From positions 96,457 through 160,456 of the forward strand of contig NZ_AQXU01000016.1 of assembly GCF_000376945.1 (NCBI RefSeq): a stretch of DNA of 64,000 nt, in the 5' to 3' direction. The stretch is from Leeia oryzae DSM 17879 (lineage in GTDB: Bacteria; Pseudomonadota; Gammaproteobacteria; Burkholderiales; Leeiaceae). Below are positions 48,545-58,512 of this stretch, piece after piece (positions within the stretch are counted from its first letter, which is position 1; the number at the start of each line of letters is the position of its first letter). Position numbers and translations under genes: made by a program. The notes below the pieces were generated by a model. That model was given only the letters and a program-made list of their open reading frames with translations, made no database searches and was not told the DNA's origin.

Positions 48545-49081
48545 ATGGAAAATCCGTACCAGCAAACGCCGCCAGCCCCGGCCCGGCCATATAGCACATC
48601 ACAACCGCCTTACTTTGCGGTCTCGACCTTCAAGTTAATGGTCATGAGCCTGGCCACACTGGGGTTTTATGAGCTGTTCTGGTTTCTGAAACACTGGCAG
48701 CGCGTAAAAGAACGCGAGAGAAGCGCAATCTGGATCATCCCCCGCAGCCTGTTTGCGGTGCTGTTTTCTTATGCGCTCTTCAGAAGAATAGCCACCAGCC
48801 AGAAAGAACGACAACTGGCGCCATCGCTGGCTGCCGCCTTCTGGGCGCTATGCCTGTTTATGTTTAACGCTGCCATGTTCCTGCCCGGCAACTGGAGCCT
48901 GTTGAATTTCTTGTCGCTGGTCCCGTTACTGGTGACGCAGGCCGCCGCGAATCAGGTCAACAAGCACGATGTGCCGGATCACGACCCGAATAGTACTTTC
49001 AGTCCGCTCAACAAGCTGGTCTTATGGATTGGCCTGGCTGTCTGGTTCAACATCCTGGCTGGCCTGATTCAGGCCAATTGA
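48545..49081 (+). CDS. Small integral membrane protein, unknown function
   Basis: A 178-residue protein with a Pro/Gln-rich cytoplasmic N-terminus (about 1-25), then about four hydrophobic segments (around 26-48, 62-80, 92-115 and 157-176) separated by short basic loops (KHWQRVKERERSAIW). The pattern recalls DUF4234-type membrane proteins, but I cannot assign a family. It starts 17 bases after folA, so cotranscription is likely. Its stop converges on the PAP2 gene. Confidence 0.78.
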   Translation: MENPYQQTPPAPARPYSTSQPPYFAVSTFKLMVMSLATLGFYELFWFLKHWQRVKERERSAIWIIPRSLFAVLFSYALFRRIATSQKERQLAPSLAAAFWALCLFMFNAAMFLPGNWSLLNFLSLVPLLVTQAAANQVNKHDVPDHDPNSTFSPLNKLVLWIGLAVWFNILAGLIQAN

Positions 49082-49086
49082 GGCGC

Positions 49087-49797
49087 TCAGGCTTTCTGGT
49101 CGACGTAGGCATCCAGCCGGGCAAAAAATGCTGCATGCAGTAACAGGATCACACCCCAGGCCACCCAGGCAGACCAGAAGTTGTGCGATACATAATGCGC
49201 ACCCCGCAGTACCTGCCCGGCCCCCATCAGCATCCCCAGGCTAAAACACGCCACAAACGTTAGCCACGCCGCCTTGATCGACCGGCGTCTGGCCACCAGC
49301 ACCAGCGCCAGGGTAGCAAAACCACCCGAAGAATGCCCACCGGGAAAACAGCGGCCGGGCTGCTCGCCAGCCGGCAAAGACTCCCATAGCAGAATATGGC
49401 TGATCTTGCCCCCATAACGGGTAGAGTCCCACGGACAAGGCCGGTCGCTGTAATGTTTCATCACGCCCACCACGCTGGGGGCGAGAATCAGCGCAGCCAG
49501 CAGGAACTGCCGGGTACGCCGCTGATATTGCCAGTCAGGCGCAGATTTTCCCGGCAACACAATCCGCACCAGCAACCATGCCCCCCATAACAGCAGCGCG
49601 TATTTCACCCACTGGTGCATCACGGTTTCCAGAAACCAGGCATCCTGCAAAGGGAAATGCCGGGATACCGGGTCAAACAGCTGGTCGCTGACCCAGATAT
49701 CAATCGGGGTCAGTTCAAATACGCCAATCAGCAAAATGGCTGCCAGAAGCAGCCATGCAAATTGACGCAGATAAAACGTAAGCGGGGTATCACGCAT
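49087..49797 (-). CDS. PAP2-family membrane phosphatase
   Basis: A 236-residue membrane phosphatase with about six hydrophobic segments. The three PAP2 signature motifs are KHYSDRPCPWD, PGGHSSGG and RGAHYVSHNFWSAW, with the catalytic histidines present, so it probably removes phosphate from a lipid such as undecaprenyl diphosphate or a lipid A phosphate. The E. coli PAP2 lipid phosphotransferases LpxT and YeiU are possible parallels. It lies directly after an LTA-synthase-like enzyme on the same strand, separated by a terminator. Confidence 0.88.
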   Translation of the reverse strand: MRDTPLTFYLRQFAWLLLAAILLIGVFELTPIDIWVSDQLFDPVSRHFPLQDAWFLETVMHQWVKYALLLWGAWLLVRIVLPGKSAPDWQYQRRTRQFLLAALILAPSVVGVMKHYSDRPCPWDSTRYGGKISHILLWESLPAGEQPGRCFPGGHSSGGFATLALVLVARRRSIKAAWLTFVACFSLGMLMGAGQVLRGAHYVSHNFWSAWVAWGVILLLHAAFFARLDAYVDQKA

Positions 49798-49827
49798 CAG
49801 AAAACCTTGTCTACTGCTAAAAATAAG

Positions 49828-49851
49828 GGAGGCTCAACGTTGAGCCTCCCT
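49828..49851. terminator. Terminator between the LTA-synthase-like and PAP2 genes
   Basis: A perfect 24-base palindrome (GGGAGGCTCAAC and its complement) with A-rich and T-rich flanks on both sides. On the minus strand it is followed by a T run. It sits just past the stop of the sulfatase-fold gene and before the PAP2 start. Confidence 0.8.
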
Positions 49852-49859
49852 GCATTTTA

Positions 49860-51797
49860 TCACGGGGTATGACGGGATAGCTTGCGACGGAACACTTCAC
49901 TCGCCCCCTGATACCAGTCGATGGTTTCATCCACCAGCGCGGGTTCGATCGGTAGCGGGTCTGCCGAACCATCGGCAAAATTCGGTTTGTCTTCTTTTAC
50001 CTGACGGCGTGGTGACAGAATCGCCATCTTGCCATCACGGATCAGCGCCACATCCTGATAGGTACCCATCAACAGGCGTTCGCGGCCAGGCTCGAGCTGG
50101 TTGATGTCGTAACCGAAGAAATGACTGGTATAGCTGAAATTCAGCATACCCAGCAAGGTAGGTGCAATATCGATCTGCCCCATCAGACGCTCCATTTTCC
50201 CGGGCTGAATATGCTTGGGCGAATAGATCATCATTGGAATATGGTAGCGGTTAACCGGAATGGCAGTTTTACCGGCACTGGCAGCACAATGGTCAGCGGT
50301 AATCACAAACACCGTATTGTCGAACCATGGCTTCTTGCTGGCACGACGCAGAAAATCACCGATAGCCCAGTCAGTGTATTTTACGCCACCTTCGCGGGAT
50401 TTAGCCGTAGGCGGAATATCGATCCGCCCTTCCGGATAGGTATACGGCCGATGATTGCTGACCGTCATGATGTGAGAGAAGAACGGCTTGCCACTGGCAA
50501 CCGCCTGATCCATCTCCCGCAGCGACAGGGTAAACAGGTCTTCATCTGCAACCCCCCAGACGTTCTCGAAGTGGATATCCTCTTTGGACAAAGCAGTACG
50601 ATCCACCACACGGTAGCTGTTACTGCTAAAGAACTGGTTCATGTTGTCAAAGTAACCATAACCGCCGTACAGGAACTGGCTATCGTACCCTTTTTGCTTG
50701 AACACATAACCCAGCGAGAACAGGTTCTCGTTATCCGGACGGCGCACAATGCTTTGGCCGGGGGTCGGTGGCAAGGACAGGGACAAGGCTTCCAGACCGC
50801 GCACCGTACGGGTGCCCGATGCATACAGATTGGTAAACAGCAGGCTTTTCTTCGCCAGATCATCCAGCACCGGCGTAATGTGCTGGTTATTGCCGAAGGT
50901 ATCCATGAAGTCAGCCGACATGCTTTCGATCGAGATCAGCACCACATTCAGCTTTTGCTCCGGACCGGTATGGCGGATTTCACGCGCCAGATTGAATGGA
51001 TCATCGCTGATGAAATGTGCGTCCGGCGTTTGCAGCAACTGTCTCAAGTGCTTGAACACCACCTCGTTGGGACGATTGGCATAGAACGTGGCGTAATCCA
51101 GCTCGTTATTGCGGTTGGCCGAGAAAAACTCATAAATCCCGTTCCCCGCCAGCTGGTTGACGACCGTGTTCTCGCTTTGCTCTTTGTATTTGTTGGTGAC
51201 CAGGTAAAAAGACAAGGCTGGCAGCACCAGCAGTGCAATTGCCACCACAGTTCTCGGCACAAAGCGGCTGGGCTCGGTCAGCGAACGATTGATCGGCTTT
51301 CTGGCCACCCACCACAGACCCAGCGCAATCAACGTCAGTCCGGACAGAATCTTGCCAACGGGGTAAGACTCCATGATGTTACGGATTACTTCTTGCGTGT
51401 ACAGTAGGTAATCGACCGCAATAAAGTTGAACCGGGAGCCAAACTCACCCCAGAACACCCACTCGGAAGCGGCATTGAACACCAGGATATAGCTCATCAC
51501 CATAAAGCTGAAATGTAACCATGGCTTATGCCAGCGATGCCGGTATACCTTGTCTGGCAGTAACCAGAGGTAAATCACCAGCGGTACCATGAAATAGCTG
51601 CTGGCCACCAGATCATAAAAAAGACCGATACCAAAAATGCGGACCAGGTTCATGACACCCCAGTCCATTTCCTTGCCGGCATAGAACATCAATGCCACCC
51701 GGGTGACCATCGATACGGCCACCAGCAGCAATACCAGAATGGCCACAGGGCCAAACCGATGGGAAAAAACACGGTTACAAGCTGAATTTGGCTTCAT
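49860..51797 (-). CDS. LTA synthase family membrane phosphotransferase (sulfatase fold)
   Basis: A 645-residue protein with about five N-terminal membrane segments (about 18-40, 55-75, 90-115, 145-165, 185-205) and a periplasmic alkaline-phosphatase-superfamily domain (about 280-600). Metal and nucleophile motifs are visible: VVLISIESMSADFMD, TRTVRGLEAL with the nucleophilic threonine, VWGVADEDLF and ITADHC. In Gram-negative bacteria such enzymes transfer phosphoglycerol (OpgB-like) rather than making teichoic acid. That is the best guess here. It ends at a strong terminator. Confidence 0.87.
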   Translation of the reverse strand: MKPNSACNRVFSHRFGPVAILVLLLVAVSMVTRVALMFYAGKEMDWGVMNLVRIFGIGLFYDLVASSYFMVPLVIYLWLLPDKVYRHRWHKPWLHFSFMVMSYILVFNAASEWVFWGEFGSRFNFIAVDYLLYTQEVIRNIMESYPVGKILSGLTLIALGLWWVARKPINRSLTEPSRFVPRTVVAIALLVLPALSFYLVTNKYKEQSENTVVNQLAGNGIYEFFSANRNNELDYATFYANRPNEVVFKHLRQLLQTPDAHFISDDPFNLAREIRHTGPEQKLNVVLISIESMSADFMDTFGNNQHITPVLDDLAKKSLLFTNLYASGTRTVRGLEALSLSLPPTPGQSIVRRPDNENLFSLGYVFKQKGYDSQFLYGGYGYFDNMNQFFSSNSYRVVDRTALSKEDIHFENVWGVADEDLFTLSLREMDQAVASGKPFFSHIMTVSNHRPYTYPEGRIDIPPTAKSREGGVKYTDWAIGDFLRRASKKPWFDNTVFVITADHCAASAGKTAIPVNRYHIPMMIYSPKHIQPGKMERLMGQIDIAPTLLGMLNFSYTSHFFGYDINQLEPGRERLLMGTYQDVALIRDGKMAILSPRRQVKEDKPNFADGSADPLPIEPALVDETIDWYQGASEVFRRKLSRHTP

Positions 51798-52011
51798 GTA
51801 AAGCGTATATCCTGAAGTAAGTCATCTGACTGAATTGAGCGCTATGGTACGCAAACAAATAACGGTTGTACAAAGTTATTAGACTAACGGGTCACTGTCT
51901 AACGGGTTACATGGTGGGTCAGGTTGACATGATGCCCGAAGATTCTTAAAGAAAACTTAAAAACCGCGCACAATTTTGATGTGCATCCAGAGCGAAACGG
52001 GTTTCCATCGT

Positions 52012-52017
52012 TATAAT
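52012..52017 (+). promoter_or_regulatory. Consensus -10 box of mnmC
   Basis: A perfect TATAAT lies 28 bases before the mnmC start codon. The -35 region 17 bases upstream is weak, so strength is uncertain. Confidence 0.45.
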
Positions 52018-52045
52018 CTGCCCAATTCCATTTTTCTGTAATGTC

Positions 52046-54046
52046 ATGACCACTCTCGACTGGCAAGATGGCCAACCTTTTTCATCCAGGTTTGGCGATG
52101 TCTACTTCTCGCGCGAATCCGGGCTGGATGAAACCCGGCATGTCTATTTGCGGCATAATCAACTGGCAGAACGGTTTGCCGCCCTTGCCCCTGGTGAGCA
52201 CTTCACCATTGCAGAAAATGGGTTCGGCACGGGACTGAACTTTCTGGCAGCGTGGCAACTGTGGCAGCAAACAGCACCGGCCGGTGCCTTTTTGCACTTT
52301 GTCAGCACCGAGGCCTACCCGCTCAGCAAAACAGAACTACAGCAAGCCCTGGCCGCCTGGCCAGAACTGGCCAGCCTGGCGGCTGAACTAACCACTGTCT
52401 GGGAAGACTTTGCTCCGGGCTTCCACCGACTGCATCCGGGCAAAACCAACCTGACGCTGACCTTGCTGATCGGCGACGCCAACGAAACCCTGCCCCGTTT
52501 GGACGCCATGGTAGACGCTTGGTTCCTGGATGGCTTTGCGCCTTCCAAAAACCCGCAAATGTGGTCAGATACCATCCTAGAGCAAGTCGGGCGCCTGACC
52601 AAACCGGGGGGCACCTTTGCCACCTTTACCAGTGCCGGCAGTGTCCGCAGAGGATTAAAAGCACAAGGGTTTGACGTGAAAAAGGTGCCGGGGCATGGCC
52701 CCAAGCGCGAGATGAGTGCCGGTTATCTGCAAGAAAAACCGGCCGGCAACCACGGCTGGGTCAGTAGTTTCCGGCAACATCTGCCTTTGCCAGCACGTCA
52801 GGAAGCACTGGTGATTGGTGGCGGCATGGCCGGCAGTAGCATCGCCCATAGCCTTGCCAGACGTGGCTGGCAGATTACCCTGATAGAGGCCAGAGATGGC
52901 CTGGCCCGTGCAGCGTCGGGCAATGCCGCCGGCGTACTCTATGCGCGGCTGGCACCCAAAATGGGCACGCTGGCCCAGCTGATTCTGGGCGGGTTGCAAT
53001 ACAGCCAGCGCTGGGTTCAGCAATGGCTGCCGCAAGACACCGCAGAAGGCACACCCAACTGGCGGCCCTGCGGTGTCATTCAACTGGCTTTTAATGAGGA
53101 AGAAGCCGAACGTATTCAGGGCTTGACCGCCCTCGGCTTGCCAGACAGCCTGATGCGACAGGTGAGTGCAGCCGAAGCCAGCCAGATTGCAGGCATTCCC
53201 CAGTCGCGTGAGGGGCTGTTTTACCCCAAGGCGGGCTGGGTGCATCCGCCAGCCTTGTGCCAGCACGCCACCACTCACCCGCATATCCGGATTCAAACCC
53301 ATACCCGCATCACCCGCTTGCAACGCGAAGGGGACGAATGGCAGGCATTTGCCGGAGAAACACTGGTCGCAACGGCACCCGTGGTAATTCTGGCCAGTGC
53401 CAATGAATGCCTTGAGATCATGCAGACCAGCCACTTGCCGGTCAGAACCCTGAAAGGCCAGGTCAGTTATTTGCCGGCCACTGCAGCCAGCCGTCAGCTC
53501 AACACTGTAATTTGTGCAGAGGGATATCTGGCCCCTGCCAGAGACAACCAGCATGCCATGGGGGCGACTTTTGAACCCAGAGCCACCGACCTGACTGTCA
53601 CGCAGGCGGGCCATCTGGAAAACCTAGCTACCCTGAAAGATCTGAGCGACAACGCCTATCAGGCACTGCAGGGCGACCAGCTGGTTGCAGAGCTGACCGC
53701 TGGCAAAGACCCGGCAGGTTTGGGCGGGCGAGCCGCATATCGTGCGGTCACGCCAGACTACACGCCGATTATCGGCCCGGTGGCAGATATCGGCCAAATC
53801 ATCACCCCCAGAAAAATTACCCAGCCGCTGGAACAGTTTCAGGTATCCGAGCTGCCCTGGCTGCCCGGGTTGTTCACCAGTGTGGCCCACGGTACACGCG
53901 GCCTGATTACGGCACCGCTTGCTGGAGAAATTCTGGCGGCACACCTGATGCACGAGCCCTGCCCGGTGCCGTCAGACCAGTTGCTGGCCGTTCAACCAGC
54001 CAGGTTCCCGATCAAGCCCAACCCGGTCAAGCGTCAGCCAGACTGA
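52046..54046 (+). CDS. mnmC: Bifunctional tRNA modification enzyme MnmC
   Basis: Enzyme of 666 residues completing mnm5 modification of wobble uridine 34. The N-terminal SAM-dependent methyltransferase half (about 1-245) holds ENGFGTGLNFLAAW and DGFAPSKNPQMWS. The C-terminal FAD-dependent oxidoreductase half (about 250-640) opens VIGGGMAGSSIAHSLARRG with the dinucleotide fold and ends GTRGLITAPLAGE. The two halves do the final methylation and the preceding removal of carboxymethyl. mnmA in this window acts on the same nucleotide. A perfect terminator follows. Confidence 0.96.
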   Translation: MTTLDWQDGQPFSSRFGDVYFSRESGLDETRHVYLRHNQLAERFAALAPGEHFTIAENGFGTGLNFLAAWQLWQQTAPAGAFLHFVSTEAYPLSKTELQQALAAWPELASLAAELTTVWEDFAPGFHRLHPGKTNLTLTLLIGDANETLPRLDAMVDAWFLDGFAPSKNPQMWSDTILEQVGRLTKPGGTFATFTSAGSVRRGLKAQGFDVKKVPGHGPKREMSAGYLQEKPAGNHGWVSSFRQHLPLPARQEALVIGGGMAGSSIAHSLARRGWQITLIEARDGLARAASGNAAGVLYARLAPKMGTLAQLILGGLQYSQRWVQQWLPQDTAEGTPNWRPCGVIQLAFNEEEAERIQGLTALGLPDSLMRQVSAAEASQIAGIPQSREGLFYPKAGWVHPPALCQHATTHPHIRIQTHTRITRLQREGDEWQAFAGETLVATAPVVILASANECLEIMQTSHLPVRTLKGQVSYLPATAASRQLNTVICAEGYLAPARDNQHAMGATFEPRATDLTVTQAGHLENLATLKDLSDNAYQALQGDQLVAELTAGKDPAGLGGRAAYRAVTPDYTPIIGPVADIGQIITPRKITQPLEQFQVSELPWLPGLFTSVAHGTRGLITAPLAGEILAAHLMHEPCPVPSDQLLAVQPARFPIKPNPVKRQPD

Positions 54047-54088
54047 CCGACTGCTAGCAGATTGGACGCAATGTGCAGAAATGCATAA

Positions 54089-54124
54089 AAAACCGCCCCA
54101 TGTGGTTACACATGGGGCGGTTTT
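54089..54124. terminator. Bidirectional terminator between mnmC and metY
   Basis: A perfect 16-base stem (54089-54104 with 54109-54124) around GTTA, flanked by A and T runs, between convergent genes. Confidence 0.9.
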
Positions 54125-54145
54125 CTTTGGGGCGACCAGTCAATA

Positions 54146-55417
54146 TCAGCTCACGGCCAGTGCCTGATCCAGATCTTCCAGAATGTCATCAATGTGCTCG
54201 ATGCCAATCGACAATCGGACCATGTCTTCCGTCACGCCAGCTTTCTGCAGCTCCGCCGGGTTTAGCTGACGGTGAGTGGTAGAGGCTGGGTGGCACGCCA
54301 GAGACTTGGCGTCCCCGATATTCACCAGTCGGGTAATCAGTTTCAGCGCGTCCTGGAAACGCCCGCCAGCATCGCGGCCACCCTTGACACCAAACGTCAG
54401 CAAGCCAGAAGCCTTGCCCCCGAAATACTTGTCAATCAGCCCCTTGGATTCATGCCCCGCCAAACCGGCATAGTTGACCCACGCCACCTTGGGATGGCCC
54501 TTCAAGAACTCGGCCACACGCGAGGCATTCTCCACATGACGGTCCATCCGCAATGCCAGCGTCTCGATCCCCTGCAAGATCAGGAAACTGTTAAACGGAG
54601 AAATGGCCGCACCCATGTTACGCAAAGGCACCACGCGGGCACGCGCAATATACGCAGCAGCGCCCAAAGCTTCCGTATATACCACGCCGTGGTAAGACAC
54701 ATCGGGTTCGTTCAGCCGCTTGAAACGGGCTTTGTGTTCTGCCCAAGGGAACTTGCCGCTATCCACAATGGCACCGCCAATGCTGGTGCCATGCCCGCCC
54801 AGATACTTGGTCAGCGAATGCACGACAATGTCGGCACCGTGCTCAAACGGCCGGGTCAGGTAAGGTGTGGCTACGGTGTTATCCACAATCAGCGGCACCC
54901 CGTGGGCATGGGCGACCTCGGCAAAAGCGGCAAAATCCACCACGTTACCGAGCGGGTTGCCAATGGACTCCACATACACCGCCTTGGTACGGTCATCAAT
55001 CAGTTTGGCCACGGCAGCCGGGTCGCGATAATCTACAAACCGCACGTCAATACCGTACTGCGGCAGGGTATGGGCAAACAGGTTATAAGTGCCCCCATAC
55101 AAGGTACTGGTCGCAATGATGTTATCGCCCGCTTCGGCAATGGTCTGGATCGCATAGGTAATGGCAGCCTGACCAGAAGCCAATGCCAGCGCACCAATAC
55201 CGCCTTCCAAGTCCGCAATGCGCTGCTCCAGCACAGAGGTCGTCGGGTTCATGATGCGGGTATAGATGTTCCCCTGCACCTTCAGGTCGAACAGGTCCGC
55301 GCCATGCTGGGTACTGTCAAACGCAAAGCTGGTCGTCTGGTAAATTGGTACCGCCACGGCTTTGGTGGTCGGATCCGGGCTATACCCGCCATGCACTGCA
55401 AGCGTATCAAACTTCAT
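54146..55417 (-). CDS. metY: O-acetylhomoserine sulfhydrylase MetY
   Basis: PLP-dependent enzyme of 423 residues of the Cys/Met metabolism family that makes homocysteine from O-acetylhomoserine and sulfide, or related reactions. Key features are [11 protein letters not shown], the YTRIMNPT substrate region, the PLP-binding Lys in [12 protein letters not shown] and the long [15 protein letters not shown]-terminal segment. AAGGAGA precedes the ATG. With metE and metR in the window, it supports direct sulfhydrylation to homocysteine. Confidence 0.93.
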   Translation of the reverse strand: MKFDTLAVHGGYSPDPTTKAVAVPIYQTTSFAFDSTQHGADLFDLKVQGNIYTRIMNPTTSVLEQRIADLEGGIGALALASGQAAITYAIQTIAEAGDNIIATSTLYGGTYNLFAHTLPQYGIDVRFVDYRDPAAVAKLIDDRTKAVYVESIGNPLGNVVDFAAFAEVAHAHGVPLIVDNTVATPYLTRPFEHGADIVVHSLTKYLGGHGTSIGGAIVDSGKFPWAEHKARFKRLNEPDVSYHGVVYTEALGAAAYIARARVVPLRNMGAAISPFNSFLILQGIETLALRMDRHVENASRVAEFLKGHPKVAWVNYAGLAGHESKGLIDKYFGGKASGLLTFGVKGGRDAGGRFQDALKLITRLVNIGDAKSLACHPASTTHRQLNPAELQKAGVTEDMVRLSIGIEHIDDILEDLDQALAVS

Positions 55418-55537
55418 TCACTGTCTCCTTGTGGGTCTTAGCACATAAGCATACCCGGTGACTCTAGCATGCCAGGCCAGACCCACAAAGACAGTTTGGT
55501 CATGTATTTATAAGATGAAGCGCTAAATCAGGCGGTC

Positions 55538-55870
55538 TCATTTCATCCAGCGCCCGATGGTGGCCAGCAGCTCATCAATGGCCTGCTGGCCTTCCCCGTG
55601 TTCAATCGCACGGGTCACGCAACCCCGCGTATGGTCCGTCAGCAGCTGCTGAGCCACGGCATCCAGCGCCGACCGCACCGCACTGACCTGGGTCAGGATA
55701 TCAATGCAGTAACGGTCTTCTTCAATCATTCTGGCAATCCCGCGGACCTGCCCCTCCACACGGTTCAGGCGCTTGAGCAGCACGTCCTTGGCGGGCTGAA
55801 TGGTACTGCGCTCGGTATGACAGCAGCCATCCTCCCCTACTGCCTGCTCCGGCAACTCAGCGGACGACAT
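55538..55870 (-). CDS. csoR: Copper-sensing repressor CsoR
   Basis: A 110-residue CsoR/RcnR-family repressor. The metal ligands are Cys55 (RYCIDIL), His80 and Cys84 (TDHTRGC). The spacing of 25 and 4 residues is exactly that of the CsoR Cys-His-Cys copper site and differs from the His at the third position in RcnR. An N-terminal extension with two further cysteines (GCCHTE) precedes the helical core. I chose the ATG at 55870. An upstream TTG at 55888 is in frame. It is the last gene of the copA-copZ-csoR unit and presumably represses its own operon. Confidence 0.9.
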   Translation of the reverse strand: MSSAELPEQAVGEDGCCHTERSTIQPAKDVLLKRLNRVEGQVRGIARMIEEDRYCIDILTQVSAVRSALDAVAQQLLTDHTRGCVTRAIEHGEGQQAIDELLATIGRWMK

Positions 55871-56066
55871 CGTAGCCTGCGTCTTCAATGGCAGAAACCA
55901 GATGCTCTACCGAATTGGCAGCCGTATCCAGTTGCAGGTCTGCCTGCTTTTTCTCCAGGCTAACCACCACGGCCGATACACCGGCTTCAGCTTCCAGTAC
56001 GCGCTTCACGCTGGCCACACAACCACCGCATGTCATGCCTTCAATTTTCAGGGTTACATCAGTCAT
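55857..56066 (-). CDS. copZ: Copper chaperone CopZ
   Basis: A 69-residue heavy-metal-associated domain. The metal site is GMTCGGC (residues 10-16) with the conserved AIEDAGYDV end. It carries copper(I) to the ATPase CopA encoded upstream. AAGGAG precedes the ATG, and the stop overlaps csoR by 14 bases. Confidence 0.94.
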   Translation of the reverse strand: MTDVTLKIEGMTCGGCVASVKRVLEAEAGVSAVVVSLEKKQADLQLDTAANSVEHLVSAIEDAGYDVVR

Positions 56067-56113
56067 GTCATTTTCTCCTTGTTCACATTCATCAACACAT
56101 CAAAGGTCTTACA

Positions 56114-58483
56114 TCATTCACTAACCGGCTTCCAGCGGCGCAGCAACAACGAGTTACTGACCACAGACACCGAACTGAGCGCCATTGCCGCCGCCGCCCA
56201 CACCGGGTTCAGCATCCCGAACATGGCCAGCGGAATCCCCAGCACATTATAGATAAGCGCAAAAAACAGGTTCTGCCAGATTTTGCGCATCACGGCACGA
56301 GACAGATCCACCGCCCGTATCACCGCCATCAGATCTGCAGACATCAGGGTCACATCACCGGTTTCCCGGGCGACATCACTGCCGCTCGCCACAGCAAAAC
56401 CGATATCCGCTGTCGCCAGCGCCGGGGCATCATTAATACCGTCTCCCAGCATGCCAACCCGCAAACCGCGCGCCTTCAACTGCAAGATATAATCCGCCTT
56501 TCCCTGTGGGGACAAGCCGGCCTCAAACTGCGTAATGCCAGCCAGGGCAGCAATCGCCTGGGCCGTCACCGGATTGTCCCCGGTCAGCATCACCACCTGG
56601 ATTTGGCGAGACTGCAATGCAGCCACTGCCGCAGCGGCATCCGGCCGGATCGGGTCAGCCAGCCCCAGCGCCCCCAGCGCCACCTGACGATCCATATCCA
56701 TTGCCACCATCACGGAACAACCACTGGCCTGCCACGCCCGGATCTGTGCCTGCTGCGTCTCATTCAGCAGCGCCTCGTCCGGCGCAGACACCAGCAAGCG
56801 TAACGGTTTTCCGTTCACCTTCAATGTACCTTCTACCCCCTTGCCGGCAATCTGGTGAATCGTCTCGGCCGGCAATAATGCCAGCTGGCGCGCCTCTGCG
56901 TGAGCTAATACGGCTGCTGCCAGCGGGTGATTTGCCCCGCGTTCAACACTCGCTACCCACAACAGCAGCTGATCCAGACTCACCTCGTTCGACCAGCTTT
57001 CCAGATGCATCACCACCGGCTTGCCTTCCGTCAGCGTGCCGGTCTTGTCGACGGCAAGCACCTGTATACCCCCGGTCTTTTCCAGCGCCGCCGCTTCCCG
57101 AAACAGTACCCCATGTCTCGCGGCATGCCCGACGCCCACCATCATGACCGTCGGTGTCGCCAACCCAAGCGCACACGGACACGCTATCACCAGTACCGAT
57201 ACCGCCGGTATCACCGCCGCATGCCAGTTACCATACCACCAGCCAGAGACCATAAACGTCAGAATCGCCAGCATCACGATCACCGGCACAAACCAGGCCG
57301 AGACCTGATCGGCAAACCGTTGCACTGGCGCCTTGGACCCTTGTGCCTCGCTCACCAGACGGATGATATTGGCCAGTCGGGTAGCCGGGCCAACCCGTTC
57401 AGCTTCATATTCCAGATTGCCCACTGTCACCACGGTACCGGCAAAGACCGGGCTACCCGCTGCCTTGGCAACCGGCAGACTCTCCCCAGTGAGCATCGAC
57501 TCGTTAATGGCTGCCTCGCCCGAAATCACTTTACCGTCCACCGCCACCGCATCGCCATGCCTTAACAACAGACGCGCTCCTTGGCGGATGTCGGCAATCG
57601 GTACCGGGCGCCAATCCTGTTGCGCTTCATCCCAGCAAAGCGCGTTATCCGGTTGCAGCGACAACAGCGCCTGCAAAGCTGCCCGCGTTTGCCGCTTGGC
57701 GCGCTGCTCCAGTACCTTGCCCAGCAACACCAGCGTCAGGATCATGGTACTTGCTTCAAAATAGCCGTGCGGGTTGGACTCCCCCAGCCATAACCAGACT
57801 GAATAGCCGTACGCCATGCTGGTCCCCAGCGCGATCAGCACATCCATGTTGGCAGCCCCGTTTTTCAGGGCATGCCAGCCACCCCGGTAAAACCGCGCTC
57901 CAATCCAGACCTGTACAATGGTTGCCAGCGCCCACTGCAACCACACCGGCAACATCCAGTCCATGCGGCCAAGCAGCATGCCCGCCATGCTGGGCAAGAA
58001 AGGAATGGTCGCCAGAATGGCACCAGCCAGTTCAAGGTACTGGCGGGCAGGCAACCCGGTTTGCCGGGCTTGCAGCCGGGTCGCCACAAATCCGTTTTTC
58101 TTTAACTGGCGCTCGATCAGTTCTTCTGTCACCAGCGCCGGAATATACGCCACCGACAAGGTCGAATCGGCACGGTTAATCTGGATATCCGATAACGTCA
58201 GCGATGCCAGTCCGTTGCGAAGCCGCTGTTCACCGGCCGGCTCGTCCAGGCCATCCACCTGCCACTGTTTATGCTCTGCACGCACTGCATAGCCAGATTT
58301 ATGTATCGCTTCCACCACCTGATCAAGGGTGATGACACCGGGGTCAAAATCCACTTCAGCCGACTCATTGGCATAGCTGACATTGGCAGAAACACCTGAC
58401 TTTTTGTTCAGTACACGCTCTATGCGACCCGCACAGGCGGCACACGTCATGCCTTCTACCGGTAGAGAAACATGCTCAGTCAT
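56114..58483 (-). CDS. copA: Copper-exporting P1B-type ATPase CopA
   Basis: Membrane ATPase of 789 residues that exports copper(I). It has an N-terminal metal-binding domain with GMTCAAC, then a second domain of the same fold in which the metal-binding pair is replaced (QVDGLDEPAGEQ region), so only one is likely to bind metal. There are eight membrane segments, with CPC in ACPCALGLATP, the phosphorylation motif DKTGTLTEG, the HP pair in GANHPLAAA and GDGINDAPAL. I chose the ATG at 58483, which gives the usual start before the metal-binding domain. A CsoR-type operator lies in its promoter. Confidence 0.95.
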   Translation of the reverse strand: MTEHVSLPVEGMTCAACAGRIERVLNKKSGVSANVSYANESAEVDFDPGVITLDQVVEAIHKSGYAVRAEHKQWQVDGLDEPAGEQRLRNGLASLTLSDIQINRADSTLSVAYIPALVTEELIERQLKKNGFVATRLQARQTGLPARQYLELAGAILATIPFLPSMAGMLLGRMDWMLPVWLQWALATIVQVWIGARFYRGGWHALKNGAANMDVLIALGTSMAYGYSVWLWLGESNPHGYFEASTMILTLVLLGKVLEQRAKRQTRAALQALLSLQPDNALCWDEAQQDWRPVPIADIRQGARLLLRHGDAVAVDGKVISGEAAINESMLTGESLPVAKAAGSPVFAGTVVTVGNLEYEAERVGPATRLANIIRLVSEAQGSKAPVQRFADQVSAWFVPVIVMLAILTFMVSGWWYGNWHAAVIPAVSVLVIACPCALGLATPTVMMVGVGHAARHGVLFREAAALEKTGGIQVLAVDKTGTLTEGKPVVMHLESWSNEVSLDQLLLWVASVERGANHPLAAAVLAHAEARQLALLPAETIHQIAGKGVEGTLKVNGKPLRLLVSAPDEALLNETQQAQIRAWQASGCSVMVAMDMDRQVALGALGLADPIRPDAAAAVAALQSRQIQVVMLTGDNPVTAQAIAALAGITQFEAGLSPQGKADYILQLKARGLRVGMLGDGINDAPALATADIGFAVASGSDVARETGDVTLMSADLMAVIRAVDLSRAVMRKIWQNLFFALIYNVLGIPLAMFGMLNPVWAAAAMALSSVSVVSNSLLLRRWKPVSE

Positions 58484-58512
58484 CTGTTTGCTTTCAAATT
58501 GAAGACAACTCC

